From positions 1 to 64,000 of the forward strand of contig NZ_AUGX01000024.1 in the NCBI RefSeq assembly GCF_000422885.1: DNA of 64,000 nt. Direction: 5' to 3'. The DNA comes from Ottowia thiooxydans DSM 14619 (GTDB lineage Bacteria > Pseudomonadota > Gammaproteobacteria > Burkholderiales > Burkholderiaceae_C). Positions 15,368 to 25,361 of the stretch are shown here, one piece after another. A model generated the notes under the pieces. That model was not told the origin of the DNA. It saw only the letters and a program-made list of their open reading frames with translations, and did no database searches. The position numbers and the translations under genes were made by a program. Within the stretch, counting starts at the first letter, position 1; every line of letters begins with the position of its first letter.

Positions 15368-15394
15368 TATAAACTTTGCAATTACGAATTGCGA
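15368..15394 (+). promoter_or_regulatory. Promoter with TATAAA -10 and TTTGCAATTACGAATTGCGA operator
   Basis: TATAAA (15368-15373) is followed by TTGCAATTACGAATTGCGA (15376-15394), a near-palindrome with 7-bp arms. It drives the OB-fold protein and the HD-domain relaxase candidate. Confidence 0.7.
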
Positions 15395-15420
15395 TTAACT
15401 GCTACACAAAGGAGCCAATC

Positions 15421-16551
15421 ATGGTTGATGAATCCGTCGCGAGTGCTGCTCAGGGTGATGCAAGTGCAGGGGCAGAAGCTGGGGAAGGCAAGGTCAAGAC
15501 CTTCGGTGTTGAGTCGGGATCTCAGCGCCGCCCGGTGATGAAGCAGCTGTCGTTGGACGCGCGGGCGGATCCATCGAAGGCCGCCTACGTCTCCAATTTC
15601 CGCAACTCCGCGTTTCACTATGGCGTGATTCGTGGCACTTCGCCGTCGGGGAGCGAGGTGCTTCTGGAGCTCCAGACACCCAACCGTCGACCGATTCTGG
15701 TTCCCCTGGTCATGCCGAAAGGCCTGGCGTCCCGCCAAGCCAACGGCGATCTGATCAAGGTGCTGTGCACCGTGGTCGGCGGCGTCGACAAGAGCACGGG
15801 CGAGAGCTACACGACCTTCATGGTGCGGTCGATCGAGCGTCCGAACATTTTCGAAGCCCATCCGCGGAACGTGATGGATTTGATTGCGCGAGACGAAGAA
15901 AACGACAAGCGCCGTGTCTTCGAGGACAGTGACCTGATCAACAGCGGCGCCAACAACCACGTCCAGCTCGCCGGCATCTGTGTCGGCTCGCGCTATGTCG
16001 AGCCTAACGAGGCCACGCGGTCGCCTGGCCACGCCGAGATTCACCTTCGCCAAGAAGGCAACGAAGACAGTTTCATCACCGTCCGCTACTTCGGCAACCA
16101 GGCCGCGCGCGCCATCGAGATGTCGCGCATCGGGGCCATGCTTTACTGCGAGGGCCGCCACCTGGTGAAGACCAATCCAATGGGCGTGGTGCCGCCTGCG
16201 GCCGTTAAAACAGAGCAAGAGGGCGATGACGCCGCGGCCGCGGCGACGAAGTCAGAATCGACGGACGTGGGCCTGACCATGTACGTGCCGGACGGACAAG
16301 GCAATGCGGTGCCCCGGTTCCACAGCTATATCCGGCTGACGCGCCTGCCCGAGATGGCTGACAGCAAGAGCATCCTCTTTCTGGATCCGGCCAAGCCGCA
16401 TCTGACACCGCAGTGGGTCAAGGACTACGCCAAGCAGCTCGCCGCCCTGCGGGCCGCGAAGAACAGTCGTTCAGCGGCAAAGCGCGCGGCCAAGGTCGAG
16501 CCGGAGGCTGCGCCCGATGCTCCCGCGGAGGCCTACAGCGCGGACGTTTGA
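15421..16551 (+). CDS. Putative OB-fold DNA-binding protein, 376 aa
   Basis: ATG 15421 follows AAGGAG. After an Ala/Gly-rich head comes a long domain; a later segment with 'QLAGICVGSRYVEP', 'AEIHLRQEGNEDSFITVRYFG' and 'IGAMLYCEGRHLVKTN' has the strand pattern of an SSB-like OB-fold (G-x-V start, 'ITVRYFG' core, 'G-x-L-x-x-x-G-x-L' end). The C-terminus is an Ala/Lys/Glu-rich tail. I know no name for this family; plasmids with MobH-type relaxases often carry such a protein. It is first in an operon with the HD-domain gene, whose start lies 17 bp after its stop, so a DNA-processing role in transfer is likely. Confidence 0.6.
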   Translation: MVDESVASAAQGDASAGAEAGEGKVKTFGVESGSQRRPVMKQLSLDARADPSKAAYVSNFRNSAFHYGVIRGTSPSGSEVLLELQTPNRRPILVPLVMPKGLASRQANGDLIKVLCTVVGGVDKSTGESYTTFMVRSIERPNIFEAHPRNVMDLIARDEENDKRRVFEDSDLINSGANNHVQLAGICVGSRYVEPNEATRSPGHAEIHLRQEGNEDSFITVRYFGNQAARAIEMSRIGAMLYCEGRHLVKTNPMGVVPPAAVKTEQEGDDAAAAATKSESTDVGLTMYVPDGQGNAVPRFHSYIRLTRLPEMADSKSILFLDPAKPHLTPQWVKDYAKQLAALRAAKNSRSAAKRAAKVEPEAAPDAPAEAYSADV

Positions 16552-16568
16552 TCGACTGGTGGTTGAGG

Positions 16569-18755
<2,187 letters not shown>

Positions 18756-18844
18756 TTTCGCGCTATCGAAAGTGTAGAACCTGTGTCACAATCTGGAACG
18801 ATTGCCAAAGTTGTACGGTCGCGCGCTGCGTGCGTCGTGTGCAC

Positions 18845-18855
18845 TTTGCAATCGC
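18845..18855 (+). promoter_or_regulatory. TTTGCAAT motif upstream of rep
   Basis: TTTGCAATCGC follows a weak -10-like TGCACT at about 18841-18846, in the 390-bp gap between the relaxase candidate and rep. Weaker than the tra examples. Confidence 0.4.
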
Positions 18856-18948
18856 GGCGGTCAAGTCCGCTGCCCCAGCTCAACCCAACCAACTGGAGCC
18901 TTGTGTCATCTATTCGTGCAGTGCCTCTTGAACGGCGCCCCACAAAAG

Positions 18949-18977
18949 AAAAGGCCGGTAGTGGAATACCGGCCTTT
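18949..18977. terminator. Bidirectional terminator upstream of rep
   Basis: AAAGGCCGGTA/TACCGGCCTTTT hairpin with A-rich and T-rich flanks. It separates the relaxase operon from rep, unless it attenuates a rep leader transcript. Confidence 0.75.
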
Positions 18978-19013
18978 TCAGGGTTTGCTTCAAAGCGCTG
19001 ATCGTTGCGTCTG

Positions 19014-19080
19014 GAATCAGAACAAAAAATCAACACTCTCACCGCCGCACAAGTCGGAGAGAGTATACATGTTCTGATTC
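19014..19080. repeat. Nested inverted repeat upstream of rep
   Basis: Perfect 11-bp arms GAATCAGAACA (19014-19024) and TGTTCTGATTC (19070-19080), with inner arms ACTCTC (19035-19040) and GAGAGT (19059-19064). The 67-bp structure ends 65 bp before the rep start codon. It could be a replication control RNA structure, a Rep binding site or a single-strand initiation hairpin. Confidence 0.7.
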
Positions 19081-19145
19081 TTCGCGCGCAAGTGGTCAAC
19101 CACATGAATTTATGTGTGGTTTGACACGCACACCGGAGCGCTCGC

Positions 19146-20441
19146 GTGGAATCGGTAGTCCTAGAGAACGGATTACGCGACAGGTTTCAATCTGGCACTG
19201 GCCCACTCGGAAGAATATGGCGGGAAGCGCCATACTTCCCCCGCTGCTCAGACAATAAAACTGCCGTGTTCAGCCGGCCCCTCAGCTACGCGCTGAGGTG
19301 GCCGTACATGCAAATCAATAGGCGGGAGCGGGTCTCCTGGCTTATTTTTGACATCGAGGAAGGTGATGGCCAGCGCTGGGAGGCGGCTGGACTTCCTCCT
19401 CCCAATCTGATCGTCCAAACCGTGGATGGCGAGCGAGTAAGGGGCGCGCACCTTTACTACGCGATCGCGCCGGTGTGCACCAGTCCCCGAGGCCGCAGCG
19501 AGCCCATTCAGTATCAGCGCGCCGTGTACGCGTCCATGGCGGCGTCTCTTCGGGCAGATCTGGCCTATCACGGCGGCCCAGTCGCCAAAACACCAGGTCA
19601 TCCTCTCTGGCGGACCTGGGAGATCCACTCCCACGAGTACACGCTGGGCGAGCTGGCGGAATACATCGATCTGCCCCAACTCCGGCGCGGCAACGTATCC
19701 GAGCAGGCAGCTGAGTCTCGCAACTGCGCGTTGTTCGACGCCTGCCGCTTCTTCGCGTACAGCATCGTCGGCAAGGCGCGAGACGGCTCCTTCGAGCCGT
19801 TCTATGACCGCCTGCTGGCCTTCAATGAGGCCCACAACGATTTCGGGCGAGCTGGCCATGCCAAGGGTGACCTGAGGCACAGCGATCTGCGCGCGATCGC
19901 CAAGTCCGTTGCGCGGTGGACGTGGGACAAGTACCGCGGCTCCGCCCGCGTGCGCGGCACCATGCATTTCGATCCGGCCCTGACGACCAAGGAGCGGCAA
20001 CAAGCCGCGGCCGCGCGCACGCACTCTCTCCGCAACCAGTCCACGTTGGCCAAGCTCATGGCCGCGCTGGCCAGCCTGCAAAGCGGCGGAGAGCTGATTC
20101 CCACGGACGCCGGCATTGCCCAAAGGGCGGGCGTCGATCGGCGCACCGTGGCCAGGTACAGAGCACGTCTGGAAGCGGCGCTGGCGGCCTCTGCTGGGCG
20201 TTTGGCCGGCGTGGTCGTGCCGACCGGGCCTGAGGGCCACTGTGGCCCGCTGCTGACCCTCCAGGAACTCCTTGCAGCGCTCAAGACCATCGCACCCAGG
20301 AGCGCTCGTATCCTGGCCAAGTGGGTGCCAAATGGTGCACATCAGATAACCACCCCCCGCGGTAGCGGAAGAAAGAACGAGGGCAGGGGAACAAAAAGTA
20401 AGGACACGGGTGGCGGCCCGGTTGCATTTGATACAAGTTGA
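19146..20441 (+). CDS. rep: Replicase-family plasmid replication initiator
   Basis: The 431-residue protein uses GTG 19146 with CCGGAG 8 bases upstream. The N-terminal domain has the replicase/primase-like order 'SYALRWPYMQINRRERVSWLIFDIEEGDG', 'LPPPNLIVQTVDGERVRGAHLYYAI' and 'KTPGHPLWRTWEIH...YTLGELAEYIDL', followed by a PriCT-type helical region and a C-terminal HTH ('PTDAGIAQRAGVDRRTVARYRARL'). Such proteins start replication of many broad-range plasmids and combine origin binding with priming. It is monocistronic, with complex hairpins upstream and a 240-bp structured non-coding region downstream. Confidence 0.85.
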   Translation: MESVVLENGLRDRFQSGTGPLGRIWREAPYFPRCSDNKTAVFSRPLSYALRWPYMQINRRERVSWLIFDIEEGDGQRWEAAGLPPPNLIVQTVDGERVRGAHLYYAIAPVCTSPRGRSEPIQYQRAVYASMAASLRADLAYHGGPVAKTPGHPLWRTWEIHSHEYTLGELAEYIDLPQLRRGNVSEQAAESRNCALFDACRFFAYSIVGKARDGSFEPFYDRLLAFNEAHNDFGRAGHAKGDLRHSDLRAIAKSVARWTWDKYRGSARVRGTMHFDPALTTKERQQAAAARTHSLRNQSTLAKLMAALASLQSGGELIPTDAGIAQRAGVDRRTVARYRARLEAALAASAGRLAGVVVPTGPEGHCGPLLTLQELLAALKTIAPRSARILAKWVPNGAHQITTPRGSGRKNEGRGTKSKDTGGGPVAFDTS

Positions 20442-20625
20442 GAGAAAGTCTCGTAGAGACGAGTAGCTGCAAGAGGGCGGTGGGTAAGTCCGTAGGACTT
20501 ATCCATGGCTCTCGCGCAGGGCGCGCAGCGCCCGGAGGGTCTTCCGGCGCGCGCATGGTCGAGCTGCGGCCGCCGACGACGCGCAGCTTGTGGTCCTTAG
20601 GGTGGACCTCCGCCAGAACGAAAAA
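20442..20625. other. Structured intergenic region downstream of rep
   Basis: No gene is supported here. It holds several short inverted repeats: CTCGT/ACGAG near 20450-20465, a perfect TAAGTCC-GTA-GGACTTA at 20485-20501, and GGGCGC/GCGCCC near 20519-20532. Position between rep and cargo, and the density of hairpins, fit an origin, a single-strand origin or an oriT, but no known nic sequence was recognised. Confidence 0.5.
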
Positions 20626-20653
20626 CGCCGATCACCCCCAGTGGTGATCGGCG
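20626..20653 (-). terminator. Terminator of the 20684 gene
   Basis: CGCCGATCACC/GGTGATCGGCG hairpin with an A-run on the plus strand (T on the minus transcript). Confidence 0.8.
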
Positions 20654-20683
20654 TGCGATACGGGGTTTAGGTGGGGTGCGCTG

Positions 20684-21145
20684 CTAGTGAACCGTGGGCA
20701 TCGAGCGCACCGAATCGTGCTCATCGGTCGAGGCTTGATCGAATGATCTCCGGGGTGCGAACTGCGCGTGACTCGGCAGCGGCATGTTCGCCGGCATATC
20801 GTCGCTGAGGAGGAAGCCTTCGACGGCCTCAGTGCTCAGGTGAACAGGGCGAGGGTTGCCAAAACGCTCGTCGAGAGCCAGGTACGACGATGGTCGAAAT
20901 GGATTGCTGGCGACACCGTCGTGGGTTGTTCGAACGCACTTTCGGAAGTCCAAGCCGCCCAGCGGATTCATCAGCTGCTCGCGCAGCTTCAGGCGACCCG
21001 CGTGGATGGCGCTCGGGCAATCGGCTGCCGTGACGAGAACCCAGTGCTCAATGCGGCGCAGGTTCTCCATGAAGCTCACCAGCCAGGTGTCTGTCTCGCT
21101 TGTTGCCTGTCGATTGGTGTCAGGTGCACACTTACGATCTTTCAT
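20684..21145 (-). CDS. Unknown protein, 153 aa
   Basis: Starts at ATG 21145 (a GTGAG Shine-Dalgarno-like stretch is upstream). No membrane segments or known motifs. The central part 'MENLRRIEHWVLVTAADCPSAIHAGRLKLREQLMNPLGGLDFRKCVRTTHD' looks like a folded helical domain; the C-terminus is low in structure. It is monocistronic, with its own terminator, and divergent from mnmH; the intergenic region carries inverted repeats that could control both genes. No function can be assigned. Confidence 0.6.
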   Translation of the reverse strand: MKDRKCAPDTNRQATSETDTWLVSFMENLRRIEHWVLVTAADCPSAIHAGRLKLREQLMNPLGGLDFRKCVRTTHDGVASNPFRPSSYLALDERFGNPRPVHLSTEAVEGFLLSDDMPANMPLPSHAQFAPRRSFDQASTDEHDSVRSMPTVH

Positions 21146-21237
21146 TGGCTCACCCGTTACTTTCAGAAACAACTACGGATCCGCACTCCGGTCTATCCGG
21201 TGAGGCTACTTTATCGGCAGAAGTGTGACTTTTGCCT

Positions 21238-21285
21238 GATGAATTTAAGCTAAATTTCATCGCGAGCGGCCTATATGAAATTTAG
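21238..21285. promoter_or_regulatory. Inverted-repeat operators in the 20684/mnmH intergenic region
   Basis: CTAAATTTCAT (21250-21260) and ATGAAATTTAG (21275-21285) form perfect 11-bp arms. The left arm is also part of a second near-palindrome GATGAATTTAAGC/TAAATTTCATC at 21238-21261. Both end 15 bp before the mnmH start, AT-rich against a GC-rich background. Confidence 0.65.
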
Positions 21286-21300
21286 TAAGATAGATATACC

Positions 21301-22356
21301 TTGAGAACGCCCCACCCCCTTGAACTTGAAGTTTTGGAGTTCAGTTCCTATGACCTGGTGATCGACGCCCGATCGCCTCGGGAATACGCTGAAGATCACA
21401 TTCCTTGCGCTCTGAATCTCCCTGTTGTCAATAACGAGGAGTATGCAGAGGTCGGTACGCTTCATAGAAATGATACGCATGCGGCATATTTGATTGGTGT
21501 TCGGTATTCGCTTGCGAATATCTCCAGACATATTCAAGAAGTTATTGCAAAGGTTGATCCGCGGGGGCGGATCTTGGTTTATTGCTTCAGGGGCGGGAAA
21601 CGCTCGAAACTGTGGTCGGAGAACCTTCGAACAATCGGGTATAGGGTTGATGTTCTCTTCGGTGGCTGGAAGGCTTACCGCCGATGGGTGAGGGCGTCCC
21701 TTGAGCAGTTTCCCAAGCAGTTCAGCTTTCGCGTATTGGCGGGAAGTACGGGCTGCGGCAAAACACGCCTGTTGCAGGCGCTGGAGCGGGCGGGATGCCA
21801 AGTACTCGATTTGGAGGGCTTGGCCAATCACCGGGGATCGTTGATTGGTGCAGTACCTGGTGAGAAGCAACCAACGCAGAAGTGGTTCGACACATTACTG
21901 CTCAGCAAGCTCCGCTCATTTGATACGGATAAGCCTGTCTGGGTAGAGGCCGAATCAAAAAAAATCGGCAATATCCAACTTCCGACGTGCCTGCATGATG
22001 CGATTGGGCGCGCGACCCCTTTGAGGCTCGAAGCGCCGATGGAGGAGCGCATCAAGCTCTGGCGCGAGGACTATCCGCACTTCGTGACGGATCCAGTTGC
22101 CATGGTTGAGCGACTGACGCCATTGAAACCCCTGATTGGCGGTGAAGAGCTGCAACTCTGGAAGGATCTGGCCGCTCGGGGCGAGGTGGACACCCTGTTC
22201 GAGCGCGTGATGGTTGCGCACTATGACCCGTGCTATGCAAGGTCGGACAGGCGGGCTTTGCCAGGCCTGCCTGCAAACGCGCCGCTGGAGCTCTCCGATC
22301 TGTCAGCGGCCGCCCTTGACGCCGTCGCAGCGAAGTTAGCGTCGGAGGCAAATTAG
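21301..22356 (+). CDS. mnmH: tRNA 2-selenouridine synthase
   Basis: 351 residues from a TTG start at 21301. The N-terminal rhodanese domain has 'DLVIDARSPREYAEDHIPCALNLPV' and the active-site loop 'LVYCFRGGKRSKLWSENL', with the catalytic cysteine at about residue 95. It is followed by a P-loop domain 'LAGSTGCGKTRLLQALE' (about 148-163) and the C-terminal helical domain. This order and size match MnmH (YbbB, 364 aa in E. coli), which replaces sulfur by selenium in the wobble uridine of certain tRNAs via a geranylated intermediate. No selenophosphate synthetase is present, so it would depend on the host. It converges with, and overlaps by 21 bp, the AlkB-like gene. Confidence 0.9.
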   Translation: MRTPHPLELEVLEFSSYDLVIDARSPREYAEDHIPCALNLPVVNNEEYAEVGTLHRNDTHAAYLIGVRYSLANISRHIQEVIAKVDPRGRILVYCFRGGKRSKLWSENLRTIGYRVDVLFGGWKAYRRWVRASLEQFPKQFSFRVLAGSTGCGKTRLLQALERAGCQVLDLEGLANHRGSLIGAVPGEKQPTQKWFDTLLLSKLRSFDTDKPVWVEAESKKIGNIQLPTCLHDAIGRATPLRLEAPMEERIKLWREDYPHFVTDPVAMVERLTPLKPLIGGEELQLWKDLAARGEVDTLFERVMVAHYDPCYARSDRRALPGLPANAPLELSDLSAAALDAVAAKLASEAN

Positions 22357-23448
22357 CGCGTGGCCAGCCGTGGGCTGGTCTGGCCGGTTTTCTTTCCAGC
22401 GGCGCAACGCCGGCGCCATGAGCCAGAACCACAGTGGCGGCACCATGGCGGCGAAGAGCAGGATGATGTAGCCAGCGGGCTGTTTGGGTGAGTCCGCTTC
22501 AGGCACCTGTCTGTAGAACGGAACCGTGGATCTCAGGTGATGGGCCGCGTGAGCGGTGATGTTCAGCGTCAGCCAGCCTTGCAGCCGGCAGCGGTCTTCC
22601 CATCCGTAGCAACCGCCCTTTGGCGTGGCCAGTGACGTGTCGCGATCGAGGCCCCAGTGTTGCAGGTAGGTGACGGCCTGCATTGACCAGGCTACTGATA
22701 GCGCCACGAGGACGTACATGGTGATTGCTGGCCAGCCACCGGACCAGTAGAACAAGGCCGCAGTGCCAAGCGTCACTATGCAAGTGCTCCATACCTTCGT
22801 TTGCACCATGGTGCCTTTGGCCGCGCGAAGCTGGCGGAGCTCGAAAACCTGGCGAATGACCTTGGCAGCTCGGCGCGAGGTGAAGCGCCAAAGGCTTTCG
22901 TTGACCGCGGGACACTCCGCCTCATCCACCCGACCCACGCGTCGGTGATGGATGATGTGCTCCTGCTCTTGCAGTGGGTAGCCTGCGACGCCCATCACCA
23001 GCTTGCCGACCAACAGCGCGAGCGGTCGATTGCGGTCATGCAGCAGCTCGTGGCCAATGCAGGTGGCGAGGCTCGACGTGGTCCACAGTCCAGCGCCCAG
23101 CCACAGGAGATCCAACCCACTCCAGCCTTTGACGGCGATCGCGGCCGCGAGCGAGGCCACGGCCGTGAGGTAGGCCAGGCCCGCGACGATGGGCAACTGT
23201 GCGAGCGCATTGGAAGCAGCTTCGGACCATTCAGGTGCCTCGTCGCCGACATCTCCGAAGAACGCGCGGAGCAGCGGCGCGACGAGGATCAAGCCGATGA
23301 ACGCGAGCGCGGGTGAGCTATCGGCCCACGCGGAGGCGGCCAAGAGCAGGCTTGGCGCCAAAACGAAAAGGTAGCCTGCAGCACTCACCCACTCACGAGT
23401 TCCCGAAAGGCTTCGGTCGGCGCTGGTGGATGAGTCCGCGGTGCTCAT
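22336..23448 (-). CDS. AlkB-like di-iron membrane hydroxylase
   Basis: A 370-residue multi-pass membrane protein. It has the histidine clusters of the alkane-hydroxylase/xylene-monooxygenase superfamily: GHELLHDRN (His133, His137), EHIIHHRRVG (His164, 167, 168), a 'YLQHWGLDRD' motif matching the family NYxEHYGL block, and 'NITAHAAHHLRSTVPFYRQ' matching the LQRHSDHH cluster. 'NESLWRF' after the second box mirrors the GETFWEF of AlkB. Family enzymes oxidise a terminal methyl group using rubredoxin or ferredoxin electrons; no such partner gene is seen here, and the substrate is unknown. It starts at 23448, overlapping the luxR-type gene by 4 bases (ATGA), as last gene of a four-gene operon. Confidence 0.8.
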   Translation of the reverse strand: MSTADSSTSADRSLSGTREWVSAAGYLFVLAPSLLLAASAWADSSPALAFIGLILVAPLLRAFFGDVGDEAPEWSEAASNALAQLPIVAGLAYLTAVASLAAAIAVKGWSGLDLLWLGAGLWTTSSLATCIGHELLHDRNRPLALLVGKLVMGVAGYPLQEQEHIIHHRRVGRVDEAECPAVNESLWRFTSRRAAKVIRQVFELRQLRAAKGTMVQTKVWSTCIVTLGTAALFYWSGGWPAITMYVLVALSVAWSMQAVTYLQHWGLDRDTSLATPKGGCYGWEDRCRLQGWLTLNITAHAAHHLRSTVPFYRQVPEADSPKQPAGYIILLFAAMVPPLWFWLMAPALRRWKENRPDQPTAGHALICLRR

Positions 23449-24242
23449 GGGATCAAACCGTATTCCGTTGCGAAGCGGGCCGAGGCTTTGCGGTTGTGCT
23501 GGCCGAACTTGGCATTCAGCCGCTGGAAGCGGCTGTTCACGCTCGCTTCGCTGGTGTGGGTCTCGGCCGCGATTTGCTTCGTCTTGAGCCCGCGCTTCTC
23601 CAGCCGCAGCAGCTCAAGATCCGTGTCGTCGATGCGATGGTCCACGATGATGTCCTCGCGGATTCGTCGGGTCCACCACTCGTGCAGCTCCATCGACAAG
23701 GCGCGCGCGATGGGTTTCAGGTGTCGGCTGGTAGGGCACTCGAAGAACCCCGCGCGCTGGGATGTAAGGATCAAGGCGCCGATGCGCGACACACCGCCGC
23801 TGGTCGGCGCGGGGACGATGTAGGCTGATTCGACCCCGAATTTACGGGCGAGCTCACGGATATTCCTTTGCACATTGGTGCGATAGGAGATAGCGCTGTC
23901 TGAAATGGGGTTTGGGTCAGTGATGGCGTGCATCAGCCATGCGTCATCGCCGAACCAGGCCATTTGCTCATATTCCAGACACCACAGCGCCGAAGCGGCA
24001 AGCAAGAAACGAATAGATTCTCTCGATTCGTCGTCGCGGACGAAGCTCACGAAAATAGCTTGATCGGCGCCCAGTGCAGCACGGGAGCTGTGAAAAAGCT
24101 CCAGAACGTCATTCTGTTCCCTGGTTTCGGCAATTCCGTGGATTAACGCCAACGCGTCCTGGGCAAAACTCGGATTTGAAACGACTGCCGCCAGAGATTC
24201 CTCCCTAGGAACGGGTTCAGGAGTGAAAGAAGTTTGAGGCAC
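23445..24242 (-). CDS. LuxR-type transcriptional regulator with autoinducer-binding-like domain
   Basis: 265 residues from GTG 24242 after AAGGAG. The N-terminal domain (about 30-190) has the pattern of acyl-homoserine-lactone receptors ('LGADQAIFVSF', 'CLEYEQMAWFGDDAWLMHA', 'ESAYIVPAPTSGGVSRIGALILT'). The C-terminal HTH reads 'LELLRLEKRGLKTKQIAAETHTSEASVNSRFQRLNAKFGQHNRKASARFATEYGLI', a complete LuxR/FixJ helix-turn-helix. No LuxI gene lies nearby, so it is a LuxR solo. It is embedded in an operon, 26 bp into the previous gene and 4 bp into the hydroxylase gene, implying that signal sensing and hydroxylase expression are tied together. Confidence 0.8.
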   Translation of the reverse strand: MPQTSFTPEPVPREESLAAVVSNPSFAQDALALIHGIAETREQNDVLELFHSSRAALGADQAIFVSFVRDDESRESIRFLLAASALWCLEYEQMAWFGDDAWLMHAITDPNPISDSAISYRTNVQRNIRELARKFGVESAYIVPAPTSGGVSRIGALILTSQRAGFFECPTSRHLKPIARALSMELHEWWTRRIREDIIVDHRIDDTDLELLRLEKRGLKTKQIAAETHTSEASVNSRFQRLNAKFGQHNRKASARFATEYGLIP

Positions 24243-24483
24243 GGTCTTTTAACTCCTTGTAAACCATTGGATAAGTGAAGCGCAGTCTATCTGCGTCACA
24301 GAATTCTTGAAACGACTCTATATCCTCGAATATCGTCCCGATCGAGGAAAACCCAGTGTAGTCCTGAACATCCGCCGTGTAGCGGCGCTCCACGCGCAGC
24401 CCACTGCGGGTGGCCTGCAGGATGAAGGTCAGTGCTCCATCCTTGCTGCCGATCTGGAGTGGTTCAGGCGGACTGGGTTGCAT
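24217..24483 (-). CDS. Small unknown protein of the luxR/alkB-like operon, 88 aa
   Basis: ATG 24483 lies two bases after the stop of the zinc-ribbon gene; the 3' end overlaps the luxR-type gene by 26 bp. 'GSKDGALTFILQATRSGLRVERRYTADVQDYTGFSSIGTIFEDIESFQEFCDADRLRFTYPMVYKEL' suggests a small alpha/beta fold; no cysteines other than one, no membrane segment. Not recognised. Its position makes it part of the four-gene unit and a possible partner of the receptor or hydroxylase. Confidence 0.6.
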   Translation of the reverse strand: MQPSPPEPLQIGSKDGALTFILQATRSGLRVERRYTADVQDYTGFSSIGTIFEDIESFQEFCDADRLRFTYPMVYKELKDRASNFFHS

Positions 24484-24485
24484 GG

Positions 24486-24752
24486 CTATTCCTCTTCGGA
24501 CGCCTCCAGGGCATGGTGGCACTCGCAGCACCGCATGTCCTCGGGTCGAGGGCTTCCCTCGGCCCACGTTCGGATGTTGTCCGTCTCGCATTGCGGACAC
24601 TCGATGTTCGAAAACGCGAACGTGCGGCCGCACTGCTCGCAGCGCATGGCGTCTTCTGGGGTGTGGTCCAGGACCTCTAGGGGATCCCCGTGCGAGTGAT
24701 CGCAGTAGGGGCATTCGAGGTGCAAATTTGGCATGACGGTGTCCGGCGCCAT
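24486..24752 (-). CDS. Zinc-ribbon protein, first gene of the luxR/alkB-like operon
   Basis: About 88 residues from ATG 24752 (ATG 24734 is the alternative). It contains four two-Cys pairs: 'CPYCDH', 'CEQCG', 'CPQCE' and 'CCECHH', giving two probable zinc ribbons in a rubredoxin-like-sized protein. The spacings are of zinc-ribbon rather than rubredoxin type (rubredoxin has CxxCG...CPxCG), but 'RCEQCGRTFAF...ECPQCETD' is close enough that an electron-transfer role deserves a check, since AlkB enzymes need rubredoxin. TTGCAAT lies just upstream of the start. Confidence 0.6.
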   Translation of the reverse strand: MAPDTVMPNLHLECPYCDHSHGDPLEVLDHTPEDAMRCEQCGRTFAFSNIECPQCETDNIRTWAEGSPRPEDMRCCECHHALEASEEE

Positions 24753-25001
24753 CGAGCACGCTTGCAATCGCGACGCGATGACTGTTGCGGTTAATAATTT
24801 CAGAGTTTATATGGAAAATGATACATTCGTCGCATGCCCGAGTCAGCAGTCGTAAACCTGGTGGAGTTGTCAGCCGAAGTGACGCCGGCGTGGTGCTTCG
24901 AGACTGCAAGCGTGGCCTTGTTGCCGCTGCTGGTCGCACGCATGCGCGCTCCCGTTGGTTCAGCGTCGACCAGGTGCAGCGCATCGGCTGACCCGGTCCG
25001 T

Positions 25002-25015
25002 TTCGCGCGCGCGAA
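25002..25015. promoter_or_regulatory. TTCGCGCGCGCGAA palindrome, copy 3
   Basis: Located 34 bp upstream of the likely start of the 25050 gene; downstream bases GAACACGCGC match copy 2. Confidence 0.6.
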
Positions 25016-25049
25016 CACGCGCAAGCGAGCGCCTGCCTATGGTGCTGCG

Positions 25050-25361
25050 ATGCTCGAATCGGTGCGGCTGCTTCCCGCGAAGAAGGTCCTCTGCCGACTC
25101 CAAGAGAGTCAGGCGATCGCCAGCTGGAAGGTCGATGCTGAGTTTCGGCCCACGAAGGACCCGTCGACCCGGCGCATCTACGTCGGACTGATGACTGGCT
25201 TTGTGGCCGAGATCCTGATCACTCAACGTCCTGGAGCGGACCTCAGGTGGCACGACGGCCGCTTAGGTGCCGGCGGCGGCGGTGCGATTGACCTGGTGAT
25301 GCACTTGACCGGCTTGAAGTTCAAGCAAGCCGTGTCGCTGCTGACCGCAAGCTCAGGTTGA
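25050..25361 (+). CDS. Small protein resembling a DnaG zinc-domain fragment, 103 aa
   Basis: I start it at ATG 25050, after the palindrome; the frame is open back to 24834 but that part looks non-coding. The C-terminal 'LRWHDGRLGAGGGGAIDLVMHLTGLKFKQAVSLLTA' resembles the end of CHC2-type primase zinc domains (Y/W-xxxxG..GGxxIDLVxxLxGxxFxEAV), but the CHC2 cysteines are missing, so it is probably a degenerate or repurposed module. Plasmid and phage genomes carry similar short proteins of unknown role. It converges with the next gene with a 9-bp overlap. Confidence 0.5.
   Translation: MLESVRLLPAKKVLCRLQESQAIASWKVDAEFRPTKDPSTRRIYVGLMTGFVAEILITQRPGADLRWHDGRLGAGGGGAIDLVMHLTGLKFKQAVSLLTASSG

Noticed and set aside
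24834-25049. N-terminal extension of the 25050 gene
   Set aside because: It contains the TTCGCGCGCGCGAA palindrome and reads like non-coding DNA; the later ATG is more likely.
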